Shown: positions 14,643 to 24,914 of the stretch, piece by piece | How positions within the stretch are numbered: position 1 is the stretch's first letter | How the letters are laid out: each line of letters begins with the position of its first letter | Assembly (NCBI RefSeq): GCF_009769385.1 | Contig: NZ_ML775960.1 | Coordinates: 470,093 to 534,092, forward strand | DNA from: Saccharothrix deserti | GTDB lineage: Bacteria > Actinomycetota > Actinomycetes > Mycobacteriales > Pseudonocardiaceae | Reading direction: 5' to 3' | DNA length: 64,000 nt | Notes under the pieces: generated by a model | Seen by the model: the letters and a program-made list of their open reading frames with translations, nothing else | The model's database searches: none | Told to the model about the DNA's origin: nothing | Made by a program: the position numbers and the translations under genes

Positions 14643-16187
14643 TCAACGCCGGGGCTGAAGGGTCTTGCTCCACAACGACGTGCCCTTGATGTCACGCAGC
14701 CACACGGTCAGCTCACCGTCACGCGACACCTCGACCTCGCCGAAGTGCTGGAACCCGTCCAACGGCGTGGTGTTCGCGGCCGGCGGGGCGTTGACGAACA
14801 CCGCTTCCGGCCCGAACGTCGGGTCCAGCGTGTTCGGGCCGAACGCGCCCGCGTTGAGCGGACCCGAGACGAACTCCCAGAACGGGTCGAAGTCCTGGAA
14901 CGACGCCCGCGCCGGCGAGTAGTGGTGCGCGGCGGTGTAGTGCACGTCCGCCGTCAGCCACACGGTGTTGCGCACGCGCCGCCGCTTCAGCTCGCTCAGC
15001 ACCCACGCCAACTCGTGCTCACGCCCGCCCGGCGCACCCGGCAGCCCGTTGGCCACGCCCTCGATGTCCGTGCCGTCCGGCACGGTCAGGCCGATCGGCA
15101 GGTCGGCGGCGATGATCTTCCAGGTGGCCCGGCTGCGGTCCAGCGAGTCCACCAGCCACCGGGCCTGCTTCTCCCCCAGCACGTGCCCGGCGCCGTCCTT
15201 CGGCGAGGTGTTGGCGTCCTTGTACGACCGCATGTCCAGCACGAACACCTCGACGTGCGCGCCGTACCGGAACTTCCGGTACACCCGACCGTCCACCGCC
15301 TGCCGCGGGTCGATCGGCTGCCACTCGTGGAACGCCTGGAACGCCCGCGCGGCCAGCACGTCCACCCGCTTCTCCGTGTACTGCGGCAGGGTCAGGATCT
15401 CACCGGGGTACCAGTTGTTGACCACCTCGTGGTCGTCCCACTGCACGATCATCGGCACCTGCGAGGCGAACGACCGGTACTGCGGGTCGAGCAGGTTGTA
15501 GGCGAACTGGCCCCGGTACTCGTCCAGGGTCTCGGCGACCTTCAGCTTCTCCGGGATCACCACGTTGCGCCACACGCGCCCGTCGGGCAGCGTCACGGAC
15601 TCCTTCAACGGCCCGTCCGCGTACACCGTGTCACCGCTGTTGATGAAGAAGTCGGGACGGCGTGCGGCCATCGCGCCGAAGATCGGCATACCGCCCAGGT
15701 CCGGGTTGCTGCCCCAACCCTGACCCGCCACGTCACCGGACCAGACGAACCGCACGTCATCAGGGCCCAGCGGCGCGGTGCGGAAGCTGCCGACCACGGC
15801 CTCACTGCGGGTGCGGCCGTCCAGGTCCTCGGCGACGACGCGGTAGTGCACCTCCCGCCCGCCCGGCAGACCACGCAGCCGCACCCGTCCGGTGCCGCCG
15901 GACTCCGGCGTCAGCAGCGGCCCGCGCACGGTGCGGACGTGCCGGAACGACGGGTCCGACGACACCTCCACCAGCATCCGCGACGGACGGTCGGCCCGGG
16001 TCCACACCAGACCGCCGTCGAACGTCACGTCACCGGACTGCACACCGTGCGTGAGCACCGGCCGGTCGCCACCACGCGCCAACGCCACACCGCCGGGCAA
16101 CGCCAGAGTTCCAGGCACAATCGCCGCGGCCGTACCGATCGCACCGGCGCGCAGCAGCGTCCGCCGGTTCACCACACCATCGCTCAT
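14643..16187 (-). CDS. TAT-exported alkaline phosphatase, PhoD family
   Basis: 514 residues. The N-terminus MSDGVVNRRTLLRAGAIG is a twin-arginine signal followed by a hydrophobic stretch and ALA-like cleavage region. Metal-binding motifs of PhoD phosphatases follow in order: SGD(V) near residue 155, NSGDTVYADG, WDDHEVVNNW, and TADVHYTAAHHY. An N-terminal PhoD_N beta domain (HGVQSGDVTFDGGLVWTR) precedes the metallophosphatase core. It hydrolyses phosphate mono/diesters outside the membrane using Fe/Ca-type centres, usually for phosphate scavenging. ATG 16187 is selected because the TAT signal begins there. No PHO box was identified. Confidence 0.92.
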   Translation of the reverse strand: MSDGVVNRRTLLRAGAIGTAAAIVPGTLALPGGVALARGGDRPVLTHGVQSGDVTFDGGLVWTRADRPSRMLVEVSSDPSFRHVRTVRGPLLTPESGGTGRVRLRGLPGGREVHYRVVAEDLDGRTRSEAVVGSFRTAPLGPDDVRFVWSGDVAGQGWGSNPDLGGMPIFGAMAARRPDFFINSGDTVYADGPLKESVTLPDGRVWRNVVIPEKLKVAETLDEYRGQFAYNLLDPQYRSFASQVPMIVQWDDHEVVNNWYPGEILTLPQYTEKRVDVLAARAFQAFHEWQPIDPRQAVDGRVYRKFRYGAHVEVFVLDMRSYKDANTSPKDGAGHVLGEKQARWLVDSLDRSRATWKIIAADLPIGLTVPDGTDIEGVANGLPGAPGGREHELAWVLSELKRRRVRNTVWLTADVHYTAAHHYSPARASFQDFDPFWEFVSGPLNAGAFGPNTLDPTFGPEAVFVNAPPAANTTPLDGFQHFGEVEVSRDGELTVWLRDIKGTSLWSKTLQPRR

Positions 16188-16239
16188 GCGCGGGTTTGTA
16201 ACCGGTGAAGCCGAATTCCGGGTGAACGGGACCCGTCGC

Positions 16240-17172
16240 CTACAGGCCCAACGCACGGCGGAGCACCACGGCCTCCTCCGCCATCTCCCGCTGCGACTGC
16301 TGCGCGAACGCCACCAGCACGGAGGCGTGGAACGTGCCGCTGAACACGTGCAACTCGACCGGCACGCCCGCGTCGATCAGCTTGAGCGCGTACGCGATGC
16401 CCTCGTCCCGCAGCGGGTCGAACTCCATCGCCGAGACGTACGCGGGCGGCAGGCCGGTGAAGTCGGTGGCGCGGGCGGGCGCGGCGTAGGGCGAGACGTC
16501 GTCGCCGCCACGCTTGCCCTCGCCGAGGTAGCTGTCCCAGCTGAGCTCGGCGAGCGGCCGGTTCCACACCGGGGTGTCGGTGAACTCGCGCATGCTGCGG
16601 GTCTCCAGCCGGTCGTCCACCTCGGGCACGCCGAGGTACTGGAAGCAGATCCGCGGGCCGCCCCGGTCGCGGGCCAGCAACGCCAGCGCCGCGCAGAGGC
16701 CGCCGCCCGCGCTGTGCCCGTTGATCGCGATCCGGCCGGGGTCGACGCCGAGTTCGTGCGCGTGCGCGGCCAGCCACTCCAGGCCCGTGTAGCAGTCCTC
16801 CAGGCCACCGGGGAACGGCGTCTCGGGCGCGAGCCGGTAGCCGACGGCCACGACCACCGCGCCGGTCTCCTTGGCCAGCCGCACGTTGCGGCCGTGTTCG
16901 GCGTCGACGCTGCCGATCACGAAACCACCGCCGTGGATGGCCAGGACCGCGGCGGGCGCGGCGTCGTCGGGCCGGTAGACGCGCAGCGCCAGTTCCGTCC
17001 CGTCCGCCCTGATCGCCTGTCGTTCGGTGACGGTCACGCCCGTCTCGTCGATTTCGCCCAGCTCGCGGGCCAGCTCGTCCATCCCCTTGCGGGCGGTGGG
17101 CAGGTCGGTCAGGTCCAGCTCCGGCAGCAACTGCACCGCGGCCGCGAGTTCCGGGTCGATCGCGTAGGGCAT
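16240..17172 (-). CDS. Alpha/beta hydrolase, hormone-sensitive-lipase type esterase
   Basis: 310 residues, ATG 17172 with GGAG five bases upstream. The oxyanion motif HGGGFVIGS (near residue 83) and nucleophile elbow GHSAGGGLC (Ser ~158) are those of the HSL/family IV esterases. The catalytic Asp is in EFDPLRDEG and the His in FSGTFHASV. It would hydrolyse short-chain esters. It is divergent from the PucR-type regulator at 17333 across a 160-bp region containing ACTCG-N5-CGAGT, which could be a shared operator. Confidence 0.9.
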   Translation of the reverse strand: MPYAIDPELAAAVQLLPELDLTDLPTARKGMDELARELGEIDETGVTVTERQAIRADGTELALRVYRPDDAAPAAVLAIHGGGFVIGSVDAEHGRNVRLAKETGAVVVAVGYRLAPETPFPGGLEDCYTGLEWLAAHAHELGVDPGRIAINGHSAGGGLCAALALLARDRGGPRICFQYLGVPEVDDRLETRSMREFTDTPVWNRPLAELSWDSYLGEGKRGGDDVSPYAAPARATDFTGLPPAYVSAMEFDPLRDEGIAYALKLIDAGVPVELHVFSGTFHASVLVAFAQQSQREMAEEAVVLRRALGL

Positions 17173-17332
17173 GGTGGTCTCCGATGCGGTCGAGGACTCG
17201 GCTCCGCTGCCGAGACTCGTTTTCCGAGTGTGGTCGGCGCCACTCGGCAGCACCTCCGACACGCGTCGGTTTTCCGCCGCCGGGAACCCGACAGTCGCGC
17301 CGGCCTGCGACAACGCCCCCGGTGGTTACGCT

Positions 17333-18415
17333 GTGGACGTGCGGGGCCTGCTGCGCAAACTCTCGGCGCTCGACGCCGATGCCGAGACCGCGATCCGGGT
17401 GATCGCGTACTTCGACACGCTGGTCGAGGCGCGGGCGACGCTACCCGAAGTGGTGCGTTCGACGGCCGGGCTAGCCGACTGCGTGGTCGGTGTGGAGCTC
17501 GAAGGCAGGCCGCCGCTGCGCCACGGCCCCGACGGCAAGCCGGCGACGGGTGAGCCGGGCGCGGTGACCGGTGAGGCCCCGATCGGCGAGTCGGGCCGGG
17601 TGTGGCTGGAACGCGCCGACGGCCCCCGTCCGCTGGACGACCTGGTGCTGGAACGCTGCGCGATCACCATCCGCGTGCTCGAACCGCCCCACCACACCGC
17701 CGCGCCGCACCTGGCGGACCCGGCGCTGGTCGAGCTGGTGCTGTCCGAACGGGAGGCGCCCGAGGACCGGGCACGGGCGGTGAAGCTGCTGGGACTCGCG
17801 CACGACCGGCCGTTGCGGATCGCGGCCGTGGAGTGCGGTCCGGGGCTCGATCCCGGTGCGGAGGCCGTCCGGCTCGTCGCCCGCACGGGTCGGCACGTGC
17901 CGGTGCGGGTGGCGCTCGTCGGACGGCGTGCCGCGCTCGTCCTGCAACCGCCGGACTCGCCGGGGCTGGCGGAGGCGTTGAACGGGCGGGGTGGCGGCGA
18001 GGTGCGGCTCGGTCTCGGTGGGACGGTCGGCGGTCTGGACGCGCACGCGTCGTGGCAGCAGGCGCAGCAGGCGCTGCGGTTCACCTCCGCCGAGCACCCC
18101 GTGGCCGATTTCACCAGCCTGGGCGCGACGGCGTTGCTGGCCGAGGTGCCGGTCGAGCTGCTGCGGCACGACGCCGACGTGACCGCGTTGAACGCGCTGG
18201 CGGCGACGCCGAGCGGCAGGCTGGACGTCGCCGCGCTGGAGGCGTTCTGCGTCAGCGGCTCACTGCGCAAGGCGGCGGAGTCGCTGCACCTGCACCACAG
18301 CTCGGTGGCCGCGCGGCTGGCACGGGCCGAGGACGTGCTCGGCTGGCCGCTGGACACCCCGAACGGCCGGTTCCGCACGATGGTCGCCCTGCTCGCCCGC
18401 CGCCTCGCGAGCTAG
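17333..18415 (+). CDS. PucR-type helix-turn-helix transcriptional regulator
   Basis: 360 residues. The C-terminal ~60 residues (DVAALEAFCVSGSLRKAAESLHLHHSSVAARLARAE region) form a PucR/CdaR-type HTH. The central region resembles the GGDEF-like linker of this class, and the N-terminal part is an unassigned sensor. GTG 17333 or GTG 17339 are both possible; there is no strong ribosome-binding site. As the gene is divergent from the esterase, control of the esterase is the simplest hypothesis. Confidence 0.78.
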   Translation: MDVRGLLRKLSALDADAETAIRVIAYFDTLVEARATLPEVVRSTAGLADCVVGVELEGRPPLRHGPDGKPATGEPGAVTGEAPIGESGRVWLERADGPRPLDDLVLERCAITIRVLEPPHHTAAPHLADPALVELVLSEREAPEDRARAVKLLGLAHDRPLRIAAVECGPGLDPGAEAVRLVARTGRHVPVRVALVGRRAALVLQPPDSPGLAEALNGRGGGEVRLGLGGTVGGLDAHASWQQAQQALRFTSAEHPVADFTSLGATALLAEVPVELLRHDADVTALNALAATPSGRLDVAALEAFCVSGSLRKAAESLHLHHSSVAARLARAEDVLGWPLDTPNGRFRTMVALLARRLAS

Positions 18416-18473
18416 CTGTATTGCTCGGGGACGTTGGTCGTGTGGTGGCCGGGCTGCCCGCCCCCGGACGGGC

Positions 18474-19013
18474 TCAGGCGGGCTCGTCGTCGAAGTCGGG
18501 CACAGTCACGGTTGCGGTGGACCAGTCGTCACGCAGGATCGCGTACCCGACCGCGTCGTACCGCGCCCCGCCATCACCAGGCCACGACTGCCGGTAGTGG
18601 GCCTCTTTGGCGTACCCGCAACGCCGGAACACCGCCCTCATCGCGTGGTTGTCCTGGCGCGTGGTGCCCTCGATGCGGTGCGCCGCCGGGAACTCGGTGA
18701 ACACGTACGCCGTCAGCCACCGGACCGCCCGCTGCCCGACGCCCTTGCCCCGGTCGGCCGCGCGCACCCGCAGGTCGAACATGGCCGTGTCGTCTTCCAG
18801 GTCGAACAGCCGCACCACACCCACCGCCGAACCACCGGCGGTGATCCAGAACGTCCGCGTGGAGGCGTTGTCGTAGAAGCCGCCGGCCGCCCGGCTCCGC
18901 ACGCTGTCCCGATCCACCCGCGCGGTCCCGTGGTAGGGCCACGTCTCCCCGGCGAGGAAGCCCGCCAGCTCGTCTGCCTCGCCGACGTCGAACCGGCGGA
19001 ACTCCACGTCCAT
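18474..19013 (-). CDS. GNAT family N-acetyltransferase (RimJ/RimL-like)
   Basis: 179 residues with LRVRAADRGKGVGQRAVRWL, the acetyl-CoA loop (RGKGVG), and RIEGTTRQDNHAMRAVFRRCGY, the Asn and C-terminal motif of RimJ/L-type acetyltransferases. The start at ATG 19013 gives the family-like MDVEFRRF opening. Substrate unknown. It converges with the PucR-type gene and lies 76 bp before the DUF4233 stop on the same strand. Confidence 0.85.
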   Translation of the reverse strand: MDVEFRRFDVGEADELAGFLAGETWPYHGTARVDRDSVRSRAAGGFYDNASTRTFWITAGGSAVGVVRLFDLEDDTAMFDLRVRAADRGKGVGQRAVRWLTAYVFTEFPAAHRIEGTTRQDNHAMRAVFRRCGYAKEAHYRQSWPGDGGARYDAVGYAILRDDWSTATVTVPDFDDEPA

Positions 19014-19089
19014 GCCGCCACCCTGGCCGCCCGGCGGCACCCGCACCAAACCGTTTTTACCCAGGCCCGTTTACCCTGGCCCGTCTTAC

Positions 19090-19491
19090 CTAGCCCTGCT
19101 GGCTGGGCAGCCGGCCCTCGGCCATCCGCTTCGCCACGTCACGCCGCAGCCACAGCAGGTACACCCACACCAGGCTGAACACCACGCCGATGCCGCCGAG
19201 CGCGGTCATCGCGAACCACGACGCCACCATCACGACGTGGATCGCGGCGATCACGTACACCGCCCACGACCGCTTGAGCAGCGCGCACGTGGCGATCAGC
19301 GCGACGATCAGCCCGAGCACCAGGTACCCGGTGCCCGTCCCGATACCGCCGCCCAGTTTCGCCACCACCGGCAGCGCCAGGGCGACGACGATCACCTCGA
19401 GGATCAGGGTGACCGCCATGATGCCCCGGAAGGCCTTCATCGGGTCCTTCTTGGGCGCCGGAACGTCCTTGGGCGCCGAGGCCGAGGTCAC
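19090..19491 (-). CDS. DUF4233 domain-containing membrane protein
   Basis: 133 residues with about four transmembrane helices (GIMAVTLILEVIVVALALPV, YLVLGLIVALIATCALL, VYVIAAIHVVMVASWF, VVFSLVWVYLLWL) and a basic tail. GTG 19491 overlaps the folC stop (GTGA). DUF4233 genes are typically found directly after folC in actinobacteria; function unknown. It is the last gene of valS-folC-DUF4233. Confidence 0.88.
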   Translation of the reverse strand: MTSASAPKDVPAPKKDPMKAFRGIMAVTLILEVIVVALALPVVAKLGGGIGTGTGYLVLGLIVALIATCALLKRSWAVYVIAAIHVVMVASWFAMTALGGIGVVFSLVWVYLLWLRRDVAKRMAEGRLPSQQG

Positions 19492-20852
19492 GAGGGCTCC
19501 TTGCCGAACAGGGCCCGCGCGTCGCCCGCCGTGACGACCGAGCCGGTCACCACCACGCCGCCGCCGGACACCATGTCTCCGTCGTCGCTCTCCTCGGCCA
19601 GCCGCACGGCCTCCTCGATCGCGTCGTCCAGGTGCGGCTGGACGACCATCCGGTCCTCGCCGAAGATCGAGATCGCGATCCCGGCGAGCAGGTCGGGGTC
19701 CATCGCGCGGGGCGAGGAGTTGGCGGTCAGCACGACCTCCTGCACGACCGGTTCCAGCGCGCTGAGGATGCCCACCGCGTCCTTCTCCTGCATCACGCCG
19801 ACCACCGCGACCAGCTTCCGGAAGCCGAACTCCTCGTCCAGCGCCTTGGCCAGCGCCTCCGCGCCCTGCGGGTTGTGCGCCGCGTCCACCAGCACGGTCG
19901 GCGCGGAGCGGACCCGTTCCAGCCGGCCGGGCGAGCTGACCGTGGCGAACGCCTCGCGCACCGCGTCCACGTCCAGCCGCCGCTCGGCGCCTGCCCCGAA
20001 GAACGCCTCGACGGCGGCCAGCGCCAGCGCCGCGTTCGCCGCCTGGTGCGCGCCGTGCAGCGGGAGGAAGATCTCGTCGTACTCGCCGCCGAGCCCCTGC
20101 AGCCGCAGCATCTGCCCGCCCACCGCGACGTCGCGCTGGATGACGCCGAACTCGGACCCCAGCCGCGCGATGGAGGCGTCCACTTCGGCGCACCGCTTCA
20201 GCAGCACCTGTTCGACGGCGGCGTCCTGCTGGGCCAGCAGCGCGACCGCGCCGGGCTTGATGATCCCGGCCTTCTCCTCCGCGATACCCGCCAGATCCGA
20301 ACCGAGGTACTCGACGTGGTCGAGCCCGATGGGCGTGATGACCGCGATCCGGCCGTCGGCGATGTTCGTCGCGTCCCACGACCCGCCGAGGCCGACCTCG
20401 ATCACGGCGGCGTCCACCGGCGCGTCCGCGAACGCGGCGAACGCCATGCCGGTGAGCACCTCGAACTTGCTCATCGGCACGTCGCCGCGCGCGTCCACGA
20501 TCGACACGTAAGGCTCGATGTCGCGGTAGATCTCGACGTACCGCTCGGGGCTGATCGGCGCGCCGTCCACGCTGATCCGCTCGGTGGCCAGCTGGAGGTG
20601 CGGGCTGGTGTACCGGCCGGTGCGCAGCCCGATCCGGCCGAGCAGTGCGTCGATCATCCGCGACGTGGACGTCTTGCCGTTCGTCCCGCCGACGTGCAGC
20701 ACGGGGTAGCCGTGCTGCGGGTCGCCGAGGATGTCCGCCAACGCCCGGATGCGGTCGAGGCTCGGTTCGATCTTGGTCTCGGGCCAGCGCGTGTTCAGCT
20801 CCGCCTCGACCTGGCGCAGTTCCTCCAACGCCCCCGTCTCGAAGCCGCTCAC
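19488..20852 (-). CDS. folC: Bifunctional dihydrofolate synthase / folylpolyglutamate synthase
   Basis: 454 residues. The Mur-ligase-type ATP loop is [13 protein letters not shown] (near residue 48), followed by SPHL and ERI motifs, the [12 protein letters not shown] metal/substrate loop, HVEYLG, and the C-terminal domain opening at [10 protein letters not shown]. It attaches L-glutamate to dihydropteroate and then extends the polyglutamate tail of folates in the cytoplasm. GTG 20852 overlaps the valS stop (GTGA), so it is translationally coupled to valS and followed by the coupled DUF4233 gene. Confidence 0.96.
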   Translation of the reverse strand: MSGFETGALEELRQVEAELNTRWPETKIEPSLDRIRALADILGDPQHGYPVLHVGGTNGKTSTSRMIDALLGRIGLRTGRYTSPHLQLATERISVDGAPISPERYVEIYRDIEPYVSIVDARGDVPMSKFEVLTGMAFAAFADAPVDAAVIEVGLGGSWDATNIADGRIAVITPIGLDHVEYLGSDLAGIAEEKAGIIKPGAVALLAQQDAAVEQVLLKRCAEVDASIARLGSEFGVIQRDVAVGGQMLRLQGLGGEYDEIFLPLHGAHQAANAALALAAVEAFFGAGAERRLDVDAVREAFATVSSPGRLERVRSAPTVLVDAAHNPQGAEALAKALDEEFGFRKLVAVVGVMQEKDAVGILSALEPVVQEVVLTANSSPRAMDPDLLAGIAISIFGEDRMVVQPHLDDAIEEAVRLAEESDDGDMVSGGGVVVTGSVVTAGDARALFGKEPS

Positions 20853-23491
20853 GACTGCCCGCTGTCCTGCGGCAGGGTGTCGAGGCGGGCGTGGATGCGG
20901 TCGATCTCGGCGTTGGCCGCGGCCAACCGCGCCTGGATCTTCGCCACCACCTCGGCGGGCGCCTTGTCGAGGAACGCGGCGTTGCCGAGTTTGCCCTCGC
21001 ACTGGGCGCGTTCCTTCTCGGCCACCGCCAGGTCCTTGGCCAGCCGCTTGCGCTCGGCGGCCACGTCGACCGCGCCGGACAGGTCCAGCTCGACCTTGAC
21101 GGTGCCCTTGGGCAGGCCGACGTCCAGCGACACGGTCACCGAGAACTCGTCGCCGGGCTCGGTCATCCTGGTCAGCGACCGCACCGCGGCCACCTGGTCG
21201 AGCAGGTCGACGCAGCACGCGCCGCGGACCTTGCCCGCGACCTTCTGCGCGGGCTTGAGGCCCTGGTCGGAGCGGAACCGGCGGATCTCGGTGACCAGCT
21301 TCTTCAGGCCCTCGATCCGGGTGGCGGCGTCCTCGTCGCGCGCGGCGCCGGTCGGCTTCGGCCAGTCCGCGATCACCAGCGACTCGCCGCCGGTCAGCGT
21401 GGTCCACAGCGTCTCGGTGATGAACGGCGTCAGCGGGTGCAGCAGCCGCAGCACCACGTCGAGGACGTGGCCGAGCACGGACTGGGTGGCCTCGGCGCGG
21501 GTGCCGCCCTCGGCGAGCTGGACCTTGGCCAGCTCCAGGTACCAGTCGCAGAACTCGTCCCAGGTGAAGTGGTAGAGCGCCTCGCTGAGCTTGGCGAACT
21601 GGAACGCCTCGAATTGACCGTCCACATCGGACACCAGCTGGTCGAGCAGGTCGAGGATCCAGCGGTCGGCGTCGGTCAGCTCGTCGCGCGCCGGGAGCGG
21701 GCGTGCCACGGTGGCGCCGTTGTTGAGCGCGAACCGGGAGGCGTTCCACAGCTTCGTGGTGAAGTTGCGGGAGCCGGCGGCCCACTCGTCGGCCAGCGCC
21801 ATGTCCGAGCCGGGGTTGGTGCTGCGCAGCAGCGTGAACCGGGTGGCGTCGGCGCCGTAGGCGTCCATCCAGTCGATCGGGTCGATGCCGTTGCCGCGCG
21901 ATTTCGACATCTTCTTGCCGAACTGGTCGCGGATGAGGCCGTGCAGGAACACGTGGTCGAACGGCTGCTTGCCGTCCATCGCGTACAGGCCGAACATCAT
22001 CATCCGGACGACCCAGAAGAACAGGATGTCGTAGCCGGTGGACAGCACGCTGGTCGGGTAGAACTTGGCCAGGTCGCTGGTCGGCGTGGGCCAGCCCAGC
22101 GTGGAGAACGGCCACAGGCCGGACGAGAACCACGTGTCGAGCACGTCCTCGTCCTGCACCCAGCCCTCACCGGGCGGCTCGTCGTCGGGGCCGACGCACA
22201 TGACCTTGTCGTTCGGGCCGTACCAGACCGGGATGCGGTGGCCCCACCACAGCTGGCGCGAGATGCACCAGTCGTTGAGGTTGTCGACCCAGTCGAAGTA
22301 GCGCTTGGCCAGCTCCGGCGGGTGGATGGTGGTGCGGCCGTCGCGCACGGCGTCGGCGGCGGCCTCGGCGAGCGGGGCGACCTTCACCCACCACTGCATG
22401 GACAGGCGCGGCTCGATGACGGTGTCGCAGCGCGAGCAGTGGCCGACGGAGTGCTGGTACGGGCGCTTCTCGGCCACGATCCGGCCTTGTTCGCGCAGCG
22501 CGGCGACGACCGCCGGACGTGCCTCGAACCGGTCCATGTCCTGGAACGGCCCGTGCGCGGTGATCACGCCGCGGCCGTCCATGACGGTGAGCGCGGGCAG
22601 CTGGTGGCGCTGGCCGATCTCGAAGTCGTTCGGGTCGTGCGCCGGGGTCACCTTGACCGCGCCGGTGCCGAACTTCGGGTCGACGTGCTCGTCGGCCACG
22701 ATCGGCACGTACCGGCCGGTCAGCGGCACCTCGACCTCGGTGCCGATGAGGTGCTCGTAGCGCTCGTCCTCGGGGTGCACGGCGACCGCCGTGTCGCCCA
22801 GCATGGTCTCGGCGCGGGTGGTCGCGACCACGATCGAGTTCTCGCCGGAGCCGTAGCGGATCGAGACGAGTTCGCCGTCGTCCTCGGAGTGGTCGACCTC
22901 GATGTCGGACAGCGCGGTCTGGCAGCGCGGGCACCAGTTGATGATGCGTTCGGCGCGGTAGATCAGGCCGTCGTCGAAGAGCTTCTTGAAGATCGTCTGG
23001 ACGGAGCGGGACAGGCCCTCGTCCATGGTGAAGCGGACGCGGGTCCAGTCGACGCCGTCGCCGAGGCGGCGCATCTGGCCGAGGATCCGGCCGCCGACCT
23101 CCTCGCGCCACTCCCAGACGCGTTCCACGAACTTCTCGCGGCCCACGTCGTGGCGGGACTTGCCCTCGCCCGCGAGGGCGCGTTCGACCGCGGTCTGGGT
23201 GGCGATGCCGGCGTGGTCGGTGCCGGGCAGCCACAGCACCTCGTAGCCCTGCATGCGGCGGCGGCGGGTGAGCGCGTCCATCACGCTGTGGTTCATCGCG
23301 TGGCCCATGTGCAGGCTGCCGTTGACGTTCGGCGGCGGCAGCACGATGGAGAACGGCGGCTTGTCGCTGTTCGCGTCGGCCGTGAAGTAGCCGCGCTCGA
23401 CCCACCGCTCGTACAGCCCGGCCTCTACCTCGGCCGGGTTCCACGCCGGCGGGAGTTCGGAGCGCTGCGGTGCGGTGGGGGTCTCAGTCAC
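20849..23491 (-). CDS. valS: Valine--tRNA ligase
   Basis: 880 residues. HIGH motif in [15 protein letters not shown] (near residue 52), KMSKS in [14 protein letters not shown] (~525), the class Ia CP1 editing domain between them, and a C-terminal coiled-coil arm ([20 protein letters not shown]). Charges tRNA-Val and edits threonine. Length is normal. First gene of the valS-folC-DUF4233 operon. The 170-bp upstream region carries a 9-bp inverted repeat (GATACCTGC at 23532 with its complement at 23604) but no T-box leader was recognised. Confidence 0.98.
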   Translation of the reverse strand: MTETPTAPQRSELPPAWNPAEVEAGLYERWVERGYFTADANSDKPPFSIVLPPPNVNGSLHMGHAMNHSVMDALTRRRRMQGYEVLWLPGTDHAGIATQTAVERALAGEGKSRHDVGREKFVERVWEWREEVGGRILGQMRRLGDGVDWTRVRFTMDEGLSRSVQTIFKKLFDDGLIYRAERIINWCPRCQTALSDIEVDHSEDDGELVSIRYGSGENSIVVATTRAETMLGDTAVAVHPEDERYEHLIGTEVEVPLTGRYVPIVADEHVDPKFGTGAVKVTPAHDPNDFEIGQRHQLPALTVMDGRGVITAHGPFQDMDRFEARPAVVAALREQGRIVAEKRPYQHSVGHCSRCDTVIEPRLSMQWWVKVAPLAEAAADAVRDGRTTIHPPELAKRYFDWVDNLNDWCISRQLWWGHRIPVWYGPNDKVMCVGPDDEPPGEGWVQDEDVLDTWFSSGLWPFSTLGWPTPTSDLAKFYPTSVLSTGYDILFFWVVRMMMFGLYAMDGKQPFDHVFLHGLIRDQFGKKMSKSRGNGIDPIDWMDAYGADATRFTLLRSTNPGSDMALADEWAAGSRNFTTKLWNASRFALNNGATVARPLPARDELTDADRWILDLLDQLVSDVDGQFEAFQFAKLSEALYHFTWDEFCDWYLELAKVQLAEGGTRAEATQSVLGHVLDVVLRLLHPLTPFITETLWTTLTGGESLVIADWPKPTGAARDEDAATRIEGLKKLVTEIRRFRSDQGLKPAQKVAGKVRGACCVDLLDQVAAVRSLTRMTEPGDEFSVTVSLDVGLPKGTVKVELDLSGAVDVAAERKRLAKDLAVAEKERAQCEGKLGNAAFLDKAPAEVVAKIQARLAAANAEIDRIHARLDTLPQDSGQS

Positions 23492-23663
23492 GGTCGAAGT
23501 CTACGGAGGCGCGGGTATCGACTTCTAACCAGATACCTGCTAGCGGCCTCCGCGTGTGGTGTTCCTGCCCTCAAACGTGATCGGACGCAGGGGGCCGGTG
23601 ACGGCAGGTATCGCATTCGTCACCGTTTCGTGCTAACGCCTAGAGGTGACACGAGGGGGCCCA

Positions 23664-24563
23664 GTGGACGACTACCGGATCGAGGACCATCCCGACCTCC
23701 AGGACGCCGGGTGGGCGCGGAACGCCGTGCGGCGGGCCGAGCGCGAGGCGCGGTTGGGGCGGGTGCGGAGGTGGCCCAGGCTGCGGCGGCGGCGGTTCTG
23801 GGGCGGGTTGGCGATCGCGGTGGCGGCGGTGGTGCTGGCGTGGGCGGTGTTCGAGACGCAGTCGGACTCGCCTGCGGGACAGCGCGCGGTGGACCTGGAC
23901 GAGCCGTTCGCGGGCACCGCGGCGGCGTCCTGGGCCGACGGCGAGGCGGGGGTGGTGGTGCCGGAGCCGCGGCAGGTCGGCACGTTCCCCGCGGACCAGG
24001 TAGCACAGGCCTACGCACAGGTTCGCCAGGCGGTGGTCACGGCCCGGCTCGACCGGCGGGTGGTGGTGGAGCACGACCTGGAGCCGTTCTTCGGGCTGTT
24101 CGCGCCGGACCTGCGCGACTCGCTGCGGGTGCTGTTCGACGGCCGCAACGACGGTGAGGCGGCGCTGGTGGTGACGCGGGTGGACAAGGACTCGCGGCTG
24201 GCGGAGGTGGCGCCGAAGGTGCGCGGCGAGATGGCCGCCGAGGCCGGGCCGGGCGGTGAGCTGGTGGTGCGGACGGACTACACGTTCGCCTACGCGTTCA
24301 CCCCCGACCGGCCCGAGGCGGTGCGCGGGCCGATGGACGTGGTGGCGCTGTCGCGGTTCCAGGTGCGGTACGCCGTCCGCACCGGCGACCCCGGCGTGGC
24401 CGGGCTGTGGGCGGACGCGTCGACGGGCTCGCTGCACTCGATCGCGTGTTCGACCGCCAAGCGCGGCTACCTCGCGCCCGCGTTCACCGAACCGTCCCTG
24501 CCGCCGGGCCTGGACTTCGACCTCGGCGCGCCCTCGTCACCGGCCGACGGCTGCCCGGACTGA
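23664..24563 (+). CDS. Membrane-anchored hypothetical protein, extracytoplasmic C-terminus
   Basis: 299 residues from GTG 23664, chosen because GAGGGGG precedes it by the right spacing (an in-frame GTG at 23646 would add six residues). A basic cytoplasmic N-terminus (RRAEREARLGRVRRW...RRRR) precedes a single helix (FWGGLAIAVAAVVLAWAVF, ~45-62). The rest is a ~235-residue domain facing outside. No family recognised with confidence. Divergent from valS. Confidence 0.72.
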   Translation: MDDYRIEDHPDLQDAGWARNAVRRAEREARLGRVRRWPRLRRRRFWGGLAIAVAAVVLAWAVFETQSDSPAGQRAVDLDEPFAGTAAASWADGEAGVVVPEPRQVGTFPADQVAQAYAQVRQAVVTARLDRRVVVEHDLEPFFGLFAPDLRDSLRVLFDGRNDGEAALVVTRVDKDSRLAEVAPKVRGEMAAEAGPGGELVVRTDYTFAYAFTPDRPEAVRGPMDVVALSRFQVRYAVRTGDPGVAGLWADASTGSLHSIACSTAKRGYLAPAFTEPSLPPGLDFDLGAPSSPADGCPD

Positions 24564-24914
24564 ACCGGTCGTCAGAATCGGCAGTGCGCTCCGGATCGGC
24601 AGTGCGCTCCGGCCCGGAGTTCAGCGACGGCAGCCACGGCCACTTCGACCCGAATCGCCCTCTGCCGGTCGCTGACGACTGCCATGGGTGAGGTCACCCG
24701 TTCGGAGGATTCGCTCGGGTGTGGCGCCGCTCACAATTAACCTTGATCACCGACTCGTCGCAGGTGAGGACGCCGGATACACGGGCCGTTCGCAACCCCT
24801 TGGGGCCCGTGACAGCGGTCCCGCGTCGGCCTGACGCGACCGGCGATCGGACAGACCGCCGGCGCGCTCGCGCGGGGCGCGCCGGCGGCACACCTTGGGG
24901 TCACACTATGGGGT
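24564..24914. promoter_or_regulatory. 351-bp intergenic region with hairpin before the molybdoenzyme gene
   Basis: No credible gene. Besides the 18-bp duplication, there is a strong 11-bp stem (CCGCCGGCGCG at 24856-24866 with its complement at 24878-24888) ending 26 bp before the start of the formate-dehydrogenase-like gene, and an AT-richer patch near 24733-24752 (ACAATTAACCTTGATC) that could hold a promoter. The hairpin may be an attenuator, a terminator for upstream transcription, or an operator. Confidence 0.45.
24577..24612. repeat. 18-bp perfect tandem duplication
   Basis: ATCGGCAGTGCGCTCCGG occurs twice back to back just after the stop of the membrane-anchored protein. Probably a replication slippage product. 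Confidence 0.8.

Noticed and set aside
23492..23663. T-box riboswitch upstream of valS
   Set aside because: No T-box sequence or specifier-loop structure was recognised; only a 9-bp inverted repeat is present.
20645..24157. 1170-residue rightward frame opposite valS and folC
   Set aside because: A high-GC antisense artefact; both valS and folC are clear on the other strand.
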